DNA of 64,000 nucleotides, taken from contig CAXXNZ010000004.1 in assembly GCA_963676075.2 (NCBI GenBank), positions 299,760-363,759 of the forward strand. Direction: 5' to 3'. This document shows, piece after piece, positions 1 through 8,078 of this stretch. The stretch comes from JAHJQZ01 sp963676075. Lineage in GTDB: Bacteria; Pseudomonadota; Alphaproteobacteria; Rhizobiales; Devosiaceae. Below the pieces are notes generated by a model. It did not search any database, was not told the DNA's origin, and was given only the letters and a program-made list of their open reading frames with translations. The number at the start of each line of letters is the position of its first letter. Positions within the stretch are counted from its first letter, which is position 1. The position numbers were made by a program, and so were the translations under genes.

Positions 1-340
1 TCACGACGACCTCAAGCACCGAAATGCGGGCGCCGGATTTGTCGAGAAAGAAGATATTGGTTTCGCCGATGGCGTTGCCCTGAATGATGGCGCGCTGCTT
101 GGAGCGCATCACGGCGCCGGCGAGACTGGGATTGGAAACGATAACCTCAGAGGCCGGTACCGGCAGATCGACGATCAGCGACTTGTTGAGGCCGATTTCG
201 ACATGCTGGGTGGCACCAAGCGCCCCTCGTGAAATCTGCAGGTGAGACTGCGTCGCCGCCATGGCCGGCAGTGCCAGGGCAAAGGCGAACACCAGGATCA
301 GGGCGAACTTGGCGCCGAATGCAACGAACCGGTTCATCAT
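1..340 (-). CDS. cpaC: CpaC, Flp/Tad pilus outer-membrane secretin (N-terminal part only)
   Basis: The reading frame starts at the double ATG at 340 and runs off the left edge, so only about 113 residues are visible. A signal peptide (hydrophobic stretch ending in AMAAT, about residues 1-27) is followed by the conserved secretin pilus N-terminal domain with motifs VEIGLNKS, VSNPSLA and GETNIFFLD. In the family this domain sits in the periplasm ahead of the ring-forming secretin domain through which the Flp pilus leaves the cell. The gene begins 14 bases after the stop of cpaB, so it is the third assembly gene of the leftward flp-cpaA-cpaB-cpaC operon. Family identity is clear; completeness cannot be judged. 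Confidence 0.9.
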   Translation of the reverse strand, partial: MMNRFVAFGAKFALILVFAFALALPAMAATQSHLQISRGALGATQHVEIGLNKSLIVDLPVPASEVIVSNPSLAGAVMRSKQRAIIQGNAIGETNIFFLDKSGARISVLEVVV

Positions 341-354
341 GGCTATCCTCAAGC

Positions 355-1239
355 TCATTGCACAGCGTCGGACATTGTGTTGCCCGCCTCGTTGGCCGCA
401 GCCAACGGACTGAGACCGTCAGCATTGCCCTGCGATGCCGGAATGACCGAGGACTGCTTGCCGAAACGCACCAGCTTGACCGACTGGCTGTCCTGCTTGG
501 CATGGACCAGCTTGGCCGGGCCGCCGAAATCGCTGATCGACCTGAGGACCATCGACAGATGGCCTTTGGAGATCGCCGTCACCAGATATTCGGCCTGCTT
601 CGGATCGACTTCGACCGTCGCAACCGTGTCACCGGTGAATGTTTCGGCCTTCGTGTCCGCGCCGGAATCAGCGCCTTCACTGTTGCCGCGCTCGCCGAGG
701 CGCTGGCCGATGGCAAGCACCTTGACGTTTTCGATGACGGTGTCGGTCCGCAGTCCTGTCTCGGACTGCAGCGTCTGGACGATGTCGACCCGGTCGTTGG
801 GAACGATGAAGCCGCCAGCACTCGATGTGACCGAGACCGGCAGTGAAATGGCCCGCATGCCCTTGGTCAGAACGGCACTGAGATAGCCCTGGTCGGCATG
901 CACCAGCTTGGTTTCGAGCACCGGCTCTCCGGGGAAAATCTCGAAGCGCGCAACGGTACCCGTCAGCTGTTCCGGGGCGTCAGGGATGGCGGAAACGGTG
1001 ATATATTCGGGACGGACGGCGCTTTGGGGCCAATCCTGCCATTGCACGACTCGCGGGGTCAGCCGCTGGCCGACGCCGATGACCTCGGCAGCCACCAAGA
1101 CCTGGGTCTTGGGCGCTTCGACCTCAACCACCTCTTTCACCGTTTTCGGCACGCTGCCGCCTCGGGTCGCCAGGTAGGCAGCCAGGCCGGCGGCAACAAT
1201 GGCAACCACCAAAAGAACTATGCGCGTCGGTCTCATCAC
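355..1239 (-). CDS. cpaB: CpaB, Flp pilus assembly protein
   Basis: A 294-residue protein with one N-terminal membrane anchor (about residues 7-24) and a periplasmic part. A SAF-type domain begins near residue 48 (motifs VLVAAEVIGVGQRL and VQWQDWP), followed by the RcpC/CpaB domain (GMRAISLPVSV, DRVDIVQT, TVATVEVDPKQAEYL). In the Tad system CpaB/RcpC works with the secretin in the periplasm. The length is normal for the family. It lies between cpaA and cpaC on the same strand. The last residues (about 255-294) are a low-complexity tail typical of alphaproteobacterial homologues. Confidence 0.93.
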   Translation of the reverse strand: MMRPTRIVLLVVAIVAAGLAAYLATRGGSVPKTVKEVVEVEAPKTQVLVAAEVIGVGQRLTPRVVQWQDWPQSAVRPEYITVSAIPDAPEQLTGTVARFEIFPGEPVLETKLVHADQGYLSAVLTKGMRAISLPVSVTSSAGGFIVPNDRVDIVQTLQSETGLRTDTVIENVKVLAIGQRLGERGNSEGADSGADTKAETFTGDTVATVEVDPKQAEYLVTAISKGHLSMVLRSISDFGGPAKLVHAKQDSQSVKLVRFGKQSSVIPASQGNADGLSPLAAANEAGNTMSDAVQ

Positions 1240-1387
1240 AACTCTCCGAAACGCGGGCGACTACGGCTTCCCGCGCCGTGGGGAGTTTGTCTTCAAAGGG
1301 TCAAGTTTTGGTTAATCGGAGGTTTTTTATTATAGTAAACAATTAATTGCGGTTGCCTGTTCGCGCAGAACCTCGGCAGGCCCGCGC

Positions 1388-1888
1388 CTAGGCGGCAAAA
1401 GCGTTGAAAATGAAGCTGTTGGCATAAAGCAGCATGGCCGCCGCGGCGAGCGCGATACCGTAGGGAACGCCTGTCTCGGAATTGTGCAACCTGTCCACCC
1501 ATGGCACGCCAACCAGTGCAGCCGGCAGGGGCCAGCGCCTCACCATGAGAATGAGAAGGGTCAGCATACCGCCAAAAATACCCGCGTAGACAACATAGGG
1601 CAAAAGCAGCGGCCAGCCGAGCCAGAGCGCGGTGACCGCGGCGAATTTGGCATCTCCACCGCCGATCCAGCCGAAGGCGAAAAAGCTGAAGGTCACCACA
1701 AGCACGATACCGCCGGCGGCCAGATGGCCGTAGAGCGTCTCGAGCGGCATGCCGGCAAGAAAAGCCAGCACGACAAACCCGGCAAGCAGGGTCAGCACCA
1801 GCTTGTTGGTGATGCGCATGGTCAGAAGGTCGGACGCCGCCGCCCAGGCCATGATCGCGGGAAAGAAGAAAAGCGCAAGCATATGCAT
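1388..1888 (-). CDS. cpaA: CpaA, prepilin peptidase
   Basis: A 166-residue, six-helix membrane protein of the type IV prepilin peptidase (A24) family. The two catalytic aspartates are visible: the first in AASDLLTMRITN near residue 19, the second in GWIGGGDAKF near residue 77. It removes the leader of Flp pilin and of the TadE-like pseudopilins. It is the short, methyltransferase-less form usual in Tad loci. It lies between the pilin and cpaB in the leftward operon. The start at 1888 was chosen because it places the first hydrophobic helix directly at the N-terminus; longer in-frame versions have no family similarity. Confidence 0.93.
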   Translation of the reverse strand: MHMLALFFFPAIMAWAAASDLLTMRITNKLVLTLLAGFVVLAFLAGMPLETLYGHLAAGGIVLVVTFSFFAFGWIGGGDAKFAAVTALWLGWPLLLPYVVYAGIFGGMLTLLILMVRRWPLPAALVGVPWVDRLHNSETGVPYGIALAAAAMLLYANSFIFNAFAA

Positions 1889-2004
1889 CGGGATCTGCCA
1901 CCTGGCGGCTTGGGCGCCGCTACGCCATCCGGAAACGCGATATGGGTGCCGGACGACCCGGACACCTCGTAGCGGAAACTTGGCCGGCTTCGGTTAACAA
2001 AGCC

Positions 2005-2034
2005 CAAAGAAAAAGGGGGGCCAAAGCCCCCCTT
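2005..2034 (-). terminator. Rho-independent terminator after the flp pilin gene
   Basis: A perfect nine-base stem (2013-2021 with 2026-2034, six G:C pairs in a row) closes a CAAA loop. On the leftward strand it is followed by a T-rich run. It lies 45 bases past the pilin stop codon and before cpaA, so it would end most pilin transcripts. Some read-through would continue into cpaA-cpaB-cpaC. This fits the large excess of pilin over assembly proteins that a pilus requires. Confidence 0.8.
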
Positions 2035-2078
2035 CCGATACAAGTCCGTGCCAGCTCTTACGACTGGCCAACCATCTG

Positions 2079-2273
2079 CTAGGTCTTCGGGGCCGTAGCC
2101 TCCGGAACGGAGACATCCAGCCGCTTGCCGATGTCGTTGAACAGCGAACCGAGGTTGTTGCCGACGGTCGACGCGGCGGCGATGATGCCAACGCTGATGA
2201 GGGCAGCGATAAGGCCATATTCAATGGCAGTGGCGCCCGATTCATCGGACACAAAACGAGAGAAGGTATTCAT
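2079..2273 (-). CDS. flp: Flp type IVb major pilin
   Basis: A 64-residue pilin precursor. The short leader ends in DESG, followed by the prepilin-peptidase motif ATAIEYGLIAALISV with the essential Glu and Tyr; cleavage is expected after the Gly. The hydrophobic helix that packs into the pilus core follows. The ATG at 2273 has an AGGAG ribosome-binding site seven bases upstream, which rejects longer starts. Its own terminator follows. The length and motif match alphaproteobacterial Flp/Fap pilins. Confidence 0.95.
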   Translation of the reverse strand: MNTFSRFVSDESGATAIEYGLIAALISVGIIAAASTVGNNLGSLFNDIGKRLDVSVPEATAPKT

Positions 2274-2709
2274 TACTAGCTCCTGACTCCACGTCACATC
2301 TGTGACAGCACAGCTCGACACGTCACATATCGAACTGTCGGCGACCCTACGCGGGAAGATTTGCCATTGTCTTAATCGACTAGGTTGCATTCGACTTAAC
2401 GCGGAGTAGTTAGCTCATTTACTTCAATGAGTTACCGGATCGTTACCGTGCAGATAGCCCTGATTGAGGTCCGGCACAAGCCGCGGTCGGCTTTTAGAAA
2501 CGGGCTATGGCGACGAGGCCAAGCACGATCGACCAGGCATTGGATAACGCCATGTTTTCCGAGGGTTGATCCAATCCAAGCGGTTCCCGACTGTCTAAAG
2601 GTACGCACGCACGCGTAAGGGAACCGGACTGCAGCCGGCAGTAATTTGCCAATTGTTCACCATTCTCCGCGAAACTGCGCCGACGCGTAGTAAGTAACGG
2701 GTTCTCGTC
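2274..2709. promoter_or_regulatory. Divergent intergenic region between flp and the pilus N-domain gene
   Basis: About 435 bases without a convincing gene. They separate the leftward pilin operon from the rightward pilus-accessory genes, so promoters for both must lie here. The region is less GC-rich than its flanks and has several A/T-rich patches near 2390-2440. I could not identify a specific operator or a confident -35/-10 pair. Confidence 0.4.
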
Positions 2710-3168
2710 ATGTCGGCCAATTTCAAGCATGCGTTTCTGGCTCTGGCCATCCTGACCTCGTCCGCCCTCATGGTCGATGTGCCGCTCGCCGCCGACGGCG
2801 TGTCGGTCAATGTCAACATGGCGCGGATCCTCAGGATCAATTCGCCCGCATCGACCGTTATCATCGGCAATCCGGGGATCGCCGACGTGACCATCCAGGA
2901 TCCGAAAACGCTGATCCTGACCGGCAAGGCCTACGGCCAGACCAATCTCATCATTCTCGATTCCATCGGCAACCCGATCGCCGACACGATGGTCGATGTC
3001 GTCCAGCAGGAAGCCAATCTGATGACGGTCTACCAGGGCCGGGCGCGCACCACCATGGTCTGTGACCCGGTATGTCAGCCGACGCCGATGCTCGGCGACG
3101 ACCCGGCCTATACGTCCGAAGCGCTCGCCTCGGTGAAGATGATCGAGAACGCTGCTTCAGGCAATTAG
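2710..3168 (+). CDS. Stand-alone pilus-assembly N-terminal-domain protein (CpaC N-domain-like)
   Basis: A 152-residue exported protein with a signal peptide (about residues 1-28, ending PLAADG). A single secretin pilus N-terminal domain follows (motifs ARILRINSPASTVIIGNP, GQTNLIILD). The same fold forms the start of CpaC at 1-340, but here no secretin domain follows. In Tad loci such solitary domains are usually annotated as pilus assembly protein and may help position the secretin; that role is inferred. It starts the rightward accessory group. The C-terminal 40 residues contain a CDPVCQP cysteine pair that may form a disulphide. Confidence 0.85.
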   Translation: MSANFKHAFLALAILTSSALMVDVPLAADGVSVNVNMARILRINSPASTVIIGNPGIADVTIQDPKTLILTGKAYGQTNLIILDSIGNPIADTMVDVVQQEANLMTVYQGRARTTMVCDPVCQPTPMLGDDPAYTSEALASVKMIENAASGN

Positions 3169-3370
3169 CCGACAGCACCGACTTGACGGACACTCTCCTT
3201 CCTCGCCGCTACAGCGTTCTGCCCGGTCTCGATGGCGAAGTGCCGAGGTGCGGCGTTGCGTTAACCGGGCGTTTACCGGTTTGCCAAGCCGCAGGTGCGC
3301 AGGGGCTGGTTCTGACGGAAGCTTAGGAGTTGCGGTTCTAGGTTGAAGCAGCGAGCCATAGCACGCCAGG

Positions 3371-3985
3371 ATGATACCGGAAGTGAAGAGCAAAACCGCC
3401 GTTTCGCCAATTGCCCTGATGCGCCGTCGCGCCGGACGCTTCTTTGGCCGCGACCAGCATGGCGCCGTCGCCATCGAATTCGGTCTGCTCGCCCTGCCGT
3501 TCTTCGTCATCATCGGCGCCATCATGGAGACCGCGTTCTTCTTCCTCGCCTCAGAAATCCTGGATAGCTCTGTCGATTCGAGCGTCAGATTGCTGCGCAC
3601 CGGGCAAGCGCAAACCCAGAACTATACGGCAGACCAGTTCCGGGACACCATCTGCGACGGGCTCTACAACCTGTTCCCCGAATGCAAGGGAGAGAACAGC
3701 AAGTTGAAGGTCGAAGTTGAGACCATCACCAACTTCGCGTCGATGAGCTTCGCACCGCCGCTCGACGACGAATTCGAGTGGTCTGGCGACTTCAAAGACA
3801 CCATTATCTACAAACCCGGCGTCGGTTCGGACGTCGTCTCGGTGCGCGTCTATTACAAATGGCCGACCCTGCTCGATTTCTTCGGCTTCAACCTGTCTAA
3901 TGCCGGCCCGGGCTACAGACTGATGGCATCGGTTCGCGTGTTCAAGAACGAGCCGTTCGGCGGCTCCGGAGGGAGTGGCTCATGA
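3371..3985 (+). CDS. TadE-like pseudopilin
   Basis: A 204-residue TadE family protein. The basic N-terminus leads into HGAVAIEFGLLALPFF (about residues 30-46), the pilin-like processing and membrane motif with the conserved Glu. A periplasmic domain with two cysteines (DTICDG, FPECKG) follows. Pseudopilins of this family are processed by CpaA and needed for Flp pilus assembly. The stop overlaps the start of the next gene by four bases (ATGA), so the two are translationally coupled. The start at 3371 has only a weak ribosome-binding site; a start at MRRRAG about 16 codons later is possible. Confidence 0.88.
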   Translation: MIPEVKSKTAVSPIALMRRRAGRFFGRDQHGAVAIEFGLLALPFFVIIGAIMETAFFFLASEILDSSVDSSVRLLRTGQAQTQNYTADQFRDTICDGLYNLFPECKGENSKLKVEVETITNFASMSFAPPLDDEFEWSGDFKDTIIYKPGVGSDVVSVRVYYKWPTLLDFFGFNLSNAGPGYRLMASVRVFKNEPFGGSGGSGS

Positions 3986-4551
3986 GGCGCGCCCTTAACA
4001 GGTTGGGATTGCTGCTTCGCCGCTTTCGGCATGGAACGGAAGCAATAGCGGCCGTCGAATTCGCGCTGATTCTGCCGGTCATGCTGACGCTTTATATCGG
4101 CTCGGTGGAACTGAGTTCGGCGATCTCGGTCGATCAGCGCGTAGCGACCGTTTCCGGTTCGCTCGGCGATCTTGTGGCGCGAACCAACGGGACCATCAAG
4201 AAATCCGAGATCGACGACTACTTCCTTGCCGCCAGCGCCACTATGGCGCCTTATGACGATTCCGGCGTGCAGCAGATCGTCACCTGCGTGAAGCTCGACG
4301 CGGACGGCAACGGCAAAGTCGTCTGGTCAGTTGCCAGCAATGGTGCAACCAAACATGACAAAGACACGGCATACACCGTGCCCGACAGGCTCAAGCAACT
4401 GGCGGCCGACGGTTATGTCATCGCATCGGAGGCCCACCTGAGCTACGCGCCGATGATCGGCTATGTCTTCGACAGCAATTTCAACCTCTATCACGAGTTC
4501 TTTTTCCTGCCGCGCTTCGGCGAAGAGATCAAATACGACCCGGCGAGCTGA
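3982..4551 (+). CDS. TadE/TadF-like pseudopilin
   Basis: A 189-residue second pseudopilin coupled to the previous gene by an ATGA overlap. The motif AIAAVEFALILPVMLTLY (about residues 22-40) is the TadE/F processing site and helix. The rest is a periplasmic domain with the acidic patch DADGNGK. Tad loci normally carry two such proteins (TadE and TadF), and the order here matches. Location is the inner membrane, facing the periplasm. Its exact TadE versus TadF status cannot be settled by eye. Confidence 0.88.
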   Translation: MRRALNRLGLLLRRFRHGTEAIAAVEFALILPVMLTLYIGSVELSSAISVDQRVATVSGSLGDLVARTNGTIKKSEIDDYFLAASATMAPYDDSGVQQIVTCVKLDADGNGKVVWSVASNGATKHDKDTAYTVPDRLKQLAADGYVIASEAHLSYAPMIGYVFDSNFNLYHEFFFLPRFGEEIKYDPAS

Positions 4552-4679
4552 CGCCCCGCCCGCGCTTACCTTGCGCGATTTCACGCAGCGTCCCGGCTTG
4601 CCCGACGCCGGTTGGCATGCCATAGGCTGACGACGCGCTAAGCGTCCGCTTAACGCACGCCTGCCTGGAGATACCCCCA

Positions 4680-5306
4680 ATGAGTGATGACCTTCTCGTA
4701 CCCGTATTCGATCTCGGCGGGGTGATGTTCGACTGGAATCCGATGTACCTGTTCCGCAAACTCTTCGACACCGAAGAGGAGGCGCAGTGGTTCCATCAGA
4801 CCATCTGCACACCGGAATGGAATCTCGGGCTGGATGCCGGCAAGTCCTACGCCCGGGGCGTTGTCGAGCTTCAGGCGCGCTTTCCGCGCTACTGGCGCGA
4901 GATCGAGGCGTTCGACACGCGCTGGATCGAGATGACCGGATCAATCATCCAGGGCACCTGCGATATCCAGGATGAGCTGATCGCGGCCGAACTGCCGACC
5001 TTCGCAATCACCAACTATTCCTGGGAGAAGTGGGCGTTCTCACTGCAGCACTTCCCATTCCTCGAAAAGTTCGACGGCGTCGTCGTCTCGGGTCTGGAAA
5101 AGCTGGTCAAGCCCGATCCGCGCCTGTTCTATCTATTCTTCGATCGCTATGGACTGGCGCCCGAAAGCTGCGCCTTCGTCGACGACAATCCCGTCAACGT
5201 CGCCGCCGCCCGTTCGGTGGGCATGAAGGCGGTACAGTTCACCTCGCCCGAACAGCTGCGCAAGGACTTCATCGAACTCGGTCTGCCGCTCGAAGCCAAA
5301 GGCTAG
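4680..5306 (+). CDS. HAD family hydrolase (YihX/haloacid-dehalogenase-like)
   Basis: A 208-residue cytoplasmic HAD hydrolase with all four motifs: nucleophile Asp in VFDLGGVMFDW (residue 11), Ser/Thr motif in ITNYS, Lys in LVKPDPRL, and the metal-binding pair in FVDDNPVNV. The DLGGV form, with Gly instead of the second Asp, is typical of the YihX and epoxide-hydrolase N-terminal branch, which are sugar-phosphate phosphatases. The substrate cannot be told from sequence. GGAG about ten bases before the ATG supports the start. It is a single gene, convergent with the esterase that follows. Confidence 0.88.
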   Translation: MSDDLLVPVFDLGGVMFDWNPMYLFRKLFDTEEEAQWFHQTICTPEWNLGLDAGKSYARGVVELQARFPRYWREIEAFDTRWIEMTGSIIQGTCDIQDELIAAELPTFAITNYSWEKWAFSLQHFPFLEKFDGVVVSGLEKLVKPDPRLFYLFFDRYGLAPESCAFVDDNPVNVAAARSVGMKAVQFTSPEQLRKDFIELGLPLEAKG

Positions 5307-5370
5307 AGGCAAACCCGTCCCTCGGACCCTGTCATCGCCAGAGCCGTCTCACTGGGCCTGTGGAAAGCCG

Positions 5371-5398
5371 GCCCGCAACGGAGGTTTCCGTCGCGGGC
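5371..5398. terminator. Hairpin between convergent genes
   Basis: An inverted repeat (GCCCGC...GCGGGC with inner CGGA/TCCG arms, loop GGTT) lies between the stop of the HAD gene and the stop of the leftward esterase gene. It has one A:C mismatch and no long T-run on either side. A bidirectional transcription end is likely from its position. Confidence 0.6.
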
Positions 5399-5408
5399 TG
5401 ACAGGTTG

Positions 5409-6947
5409 TTAGTTCTGGTCAGGAACGCGGCATTCGAAATTGGCAGCGTCCTCGCTGTCGCCCTCGCCGGTATAGGCGGCATAGGACGGATAGGGGCACA
5501 GCGGCCGGCTGCGGTCGGGATAAGCCTTTCCGGTCGCCACGACCTCGGAAGGCGCGACGCCGTTTTCGACCCAATCAACCATCGGCGTCAGCAGATCGAA
5601 ACTGTCGAGCGTTGCCGTGCCGCCGGCACAATGGCCCATGCCCGGCACCATGTAGAACCTGGAAAAATTGCTGTCGGGAAGTTTGGGCGCCGTGTCCGCC
5701 AGCATGCGCTGGTAATAGTCGAGCGTGTCGTTGGCCGAAAACCACGGGTCGCTGACACCGTGGAAATACATGACCTTGCCGCCCATGAGCGCGAATGAAC
5801 CAAGGTCGGTCCACTCGTTGGTGTTGACCAAAGGCTGCATGGCATCGACCTCGGCGAGGCGCGCCGGCAGGTCGAAGCTCAGGGCATTGTTGCCGAACTG
5901 CAGGTTGCGCTTGTCGTCGACCCTCATGATGCCGGGGCCGGGATCATCCGAGACGATGCCGGTGTCGTAGCGGAAAGAGGGATAGACGGTGAAACCGTTG
6001 CCGTCGATGAGCGGGCGGAAGGTCTCGGCCACGAGCTCGGCCTGATCCGCCGTAAGGCAGGTATCGGTTTTGTCACCTTCACAGACCAAAGTCTTGGGAT
6101 CGAACTCACAGGCATCGCCATTGAAGATCATGCCGTCCTCGACGCCGTCGAGCCCGTCGCAGCTTTCAAGAAGGCTGTCGATGATCAGCGCGCGGTCGCC
6201 ATCCGAGAACACATTGGAGCGATCGGGGACGCCGTCGACAAGCGGCGAGATCTTGTTCATCGCAATGGCCTTTTGCGACAGCAACAGATTGGAGCGGTTG
6301 GTGCGCATGGCGGGCGCGCCGATGATCACGCCGTCAAAGATCTCCGGAAAGCGCTCGGTGGCATTCATGCCTTCACGGCCACCGGTCGAGCAGCCAGCGT
6401 AATAGGCATGGTCAGCCGGGTCGCCGTAATAAGTGGCAACGATTTTCTTGCCGAGCGCCGAGACCTTCTCGATGGACCAGCCGGCGAAATTGAGGCTGGC
6501 AATCTGGTCGACCTGGAAGCTGCCGTCCCAAACCTGACCCTTGTGGCCACTGTCGGAGGAGATGACGGCAAAGCCGCGATCCCGTGCATTGACCCCGCCC
6601 ATGCCGACCTCGCCGACGGGCGGATTGACCGCGCCGTTGAGGCCGCCGCCGCCCTGGTAGAGGAACCGTCCCGACCAGTCGTCGGGCAGGGACATGGCAA
6701 AGCCGAGGGCATAATCCTTGCCGTCGACACCGGTGCGGTGCTCGAATGAGCCCTCCAACAGGCAATGCGGCACCCCATCGTCGGTGACATGACGGGCACT
6801 GTCGATTTTCAGATCGTATCCGCTCAGGCTCAGATCGGCGAGCGCCACGCAGGCCTCTGCGCCGGGGCTGGTCCCGGCAAGGACGCTGCTGCTGCCGGCG
6901 GCAAGCGCCAGCAGGCTGAAGCCTGCCATCAGCACTGTGTGTTTCAT
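5409..6947 (-). CDS. Secreted tannase/feruloyl esterase family protein
   Basis: A 512-residue exported esterase. Signal peptide about residues 1-24 (hydrophobic, ending SVLAG). The family's catalytic set is visible: nucleophile Ser in YAGCSTGGREGM with its paired Cys, Asp in the SDPWFSANDTL region, and His beside the second Cys in GMGHCAGG. The Cys-Cys pair is the disulphide that holds Ser and His together in this family. Conserved LYQGGGGLNG and ISSDSGHKG are also present. Relatives hydrolyse gallate or hydroxycinnamate esters of plant material; the exact substrate is not predictable. The length is normal. It is a single gene with a long upstream region. Confidence 0.9.
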   Translation of the reverse strand: MKHTVLMAGFSLLALAAGSSSVLAGTSPGAEACVALADLSLSGYDLKIDSARHVTDDGVPHCLLEGSFEHRTGVDGKDYALGFAMSLPDDWSGRFLYQGGGGLNGAVNPPVGEVGMGGVNARDRGFAVISSDSGHKGQVWDGSFQVDQIASLNFAGWSIEKVSALGKKIVATYYGDPADHAYYAGCSTGGREGMNATERFPEIFDGVIIGAPAMRTNRSNLLLSQKAIAMNKISPLVDGVPDRSNVFSDGDRALIIDSLLESCDGLDGVEDGMIFNGDACEFDPKTLVCEGDKTDTCLTADQAELVAETFRPLIDGNGFTVYPSFRYDTGIVSDDPGPGIMRVDDKRNLQFGNNALSFDLPARLAEVDAMQPLVNTNEWTDLGSFALMGGKVMYFHGVSDPWFSANDTLDYYQRMLADTAPKLPDSNFSRFYMVPGMGHCAGGTATLDSFDLLTPMVDWVENGVAPSEVVATGKAYPDRSRPLCPYPSYAAYTGEGDSEDAANFECRVPDQN

Positions 6948-7050
6948 CGAAATCCTCCGTTTTGTCAGGGGCCGGCTTGGCGGCTGCCCTTATGGGCGTG
7001 ATTTGGCGGCAGCAGAAATCCTGCAGCGCGGCAACAAGCATGCATAAGCT

Positions 7051-7070
7051 TATCGATAGTTTAATCGATT
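7051..7070. promoter_or_regulatory. Possible operator upstream of the tannase-like gene
   Basis: Two copies of ATCGAT, each itself a palindrome, stand 13 bases apart centre to centre (7052-7057 and 7064-7069) within an AT-rich patch about 105 bases upstream of the esterase start. Such an arrangement suits a dimeric repressor controlling a catabolic gene. No adjacent regulator gene is present to support it. Confidence 0.3.
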
Positions 7071-7252
7071 TAGCAACCAGACAAATCGCCGCTTGCGCAT
7101 GAGGTCCTGCGCCTTATGAGCGCCGGATTCGCTCATGTTTCCAGCAACCGGCGGTGGCAAACAAATGCGTTATGCGTTCGCGACAACGACCCCGCGCGAG
7201 CGGGTCGTCGGGTCAACTCACCGGAACGATGTCGATCGGAGCGCGTCTTCGG

Positions 7253-7882
7253 CTATTTGGTGCCGTACATGCGGTCGCCGGCATCGCCGAGACCGGGGAC
7301 GATGTAGCCAAGCTCGTTGAGATGGCTGTCGACGGCAGCAGTGAACACCGGCACGTCCGGGTGTTCCTCGTTGAAGCGGGCAACGCCCTCGGGCGCGGCC
7401 AGAAGACACAGAAACCGGATGTTGGTGGCGCCGCGTTCCTTGAGCTTTTGCACCGCCGCCGTCGAGGAACCGGCTGTGGCCAGCATCGGGTCGACGACGA
7501 TGACCAGACGATCATGCAGATCGCCCGGCGCCTTGAAGTAATATTCATGCGGCTCGAGCGTTTCGTGGTCGCGATAGATGCCGACATGGGCGACACGCGC
7601 CGCCGGCACCAGGTCGAGCATGCCTTCGAGCAAGCCGTTGCCGGCTCTGAGGATCGAGGCGAAAACCAGTTTCTTGCCCTTGATCACCGGTGAATTCATC
7701 TTGGTCATCGGCGTTTCGATCTCGACCATGTCGAGTTCGAGATCGCGGGTGACTTCGTAGCAGAGCAGATGCGCGATCTCGCGCAGCAGGCGCCGGAAAC
7801 TGGCTGTCGACGTCTCCTTGTCGCGCATGATCGTCAGTTTGTGCTGGATCAGGGGATGATCGACAACTGTCAGGTTGCTCAT
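7253..7882 (-). CDS. upp: Uracil phosphoribosyltransferase
   Basis: A 209-residue protein, the normal length for Upp, converting uracil and PRPP to UMP. The N-terminus MSNLTVVDHPLIQHKLT fits the family, so the start at 7882 is preferred over longer frames. The PRPP loop VVDPMLATAGSS and the C-terminal uracil-binding signature GDAGDRMYGTK are intact. It is the last gene of the leftward nucleoside salvage cluster, about 200 bases after deoB. It recovers the uracil released by the phosphorylase encoded upstream. Confidence 0.97.
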   Translation of the reverse strand: MSNLTVVDHPLIQHKLTIMRDKETSTASFRRLLREIAHLLCYEVTRDLELDMVEIETPMTKMNSPVIKGKKLVFASILRAGNGLLEGMLDLVPAARVAHVGIYRDHETLEPHEYYFKAPGDLHDRLVIVVDPMLATAGSSTAAVQKLKERGATNIRFLCLLAAPEGVARFNEEHPDVPVFTAAVDSHLNELGYIVPGLGDAGDRMYGTK

Positions 7883-8078
7883 CTGTCTTGCCTTTTGCGC
7901 GCATGGAAACCGGCGAGACAATGGAATCGCCCCTTCCAAGAGTCCATGCGCGTTTTGGCGCCACGAGGCTTTGACCACACAAAATGCACCCAAGGTGTTG
8001 CCTTCGGGCCGCAGGACCATATTGATAAAGGGGCCGAGCGCCTGCCCGGCCCGCACACGTTGTTGAGACGGCGATGGC

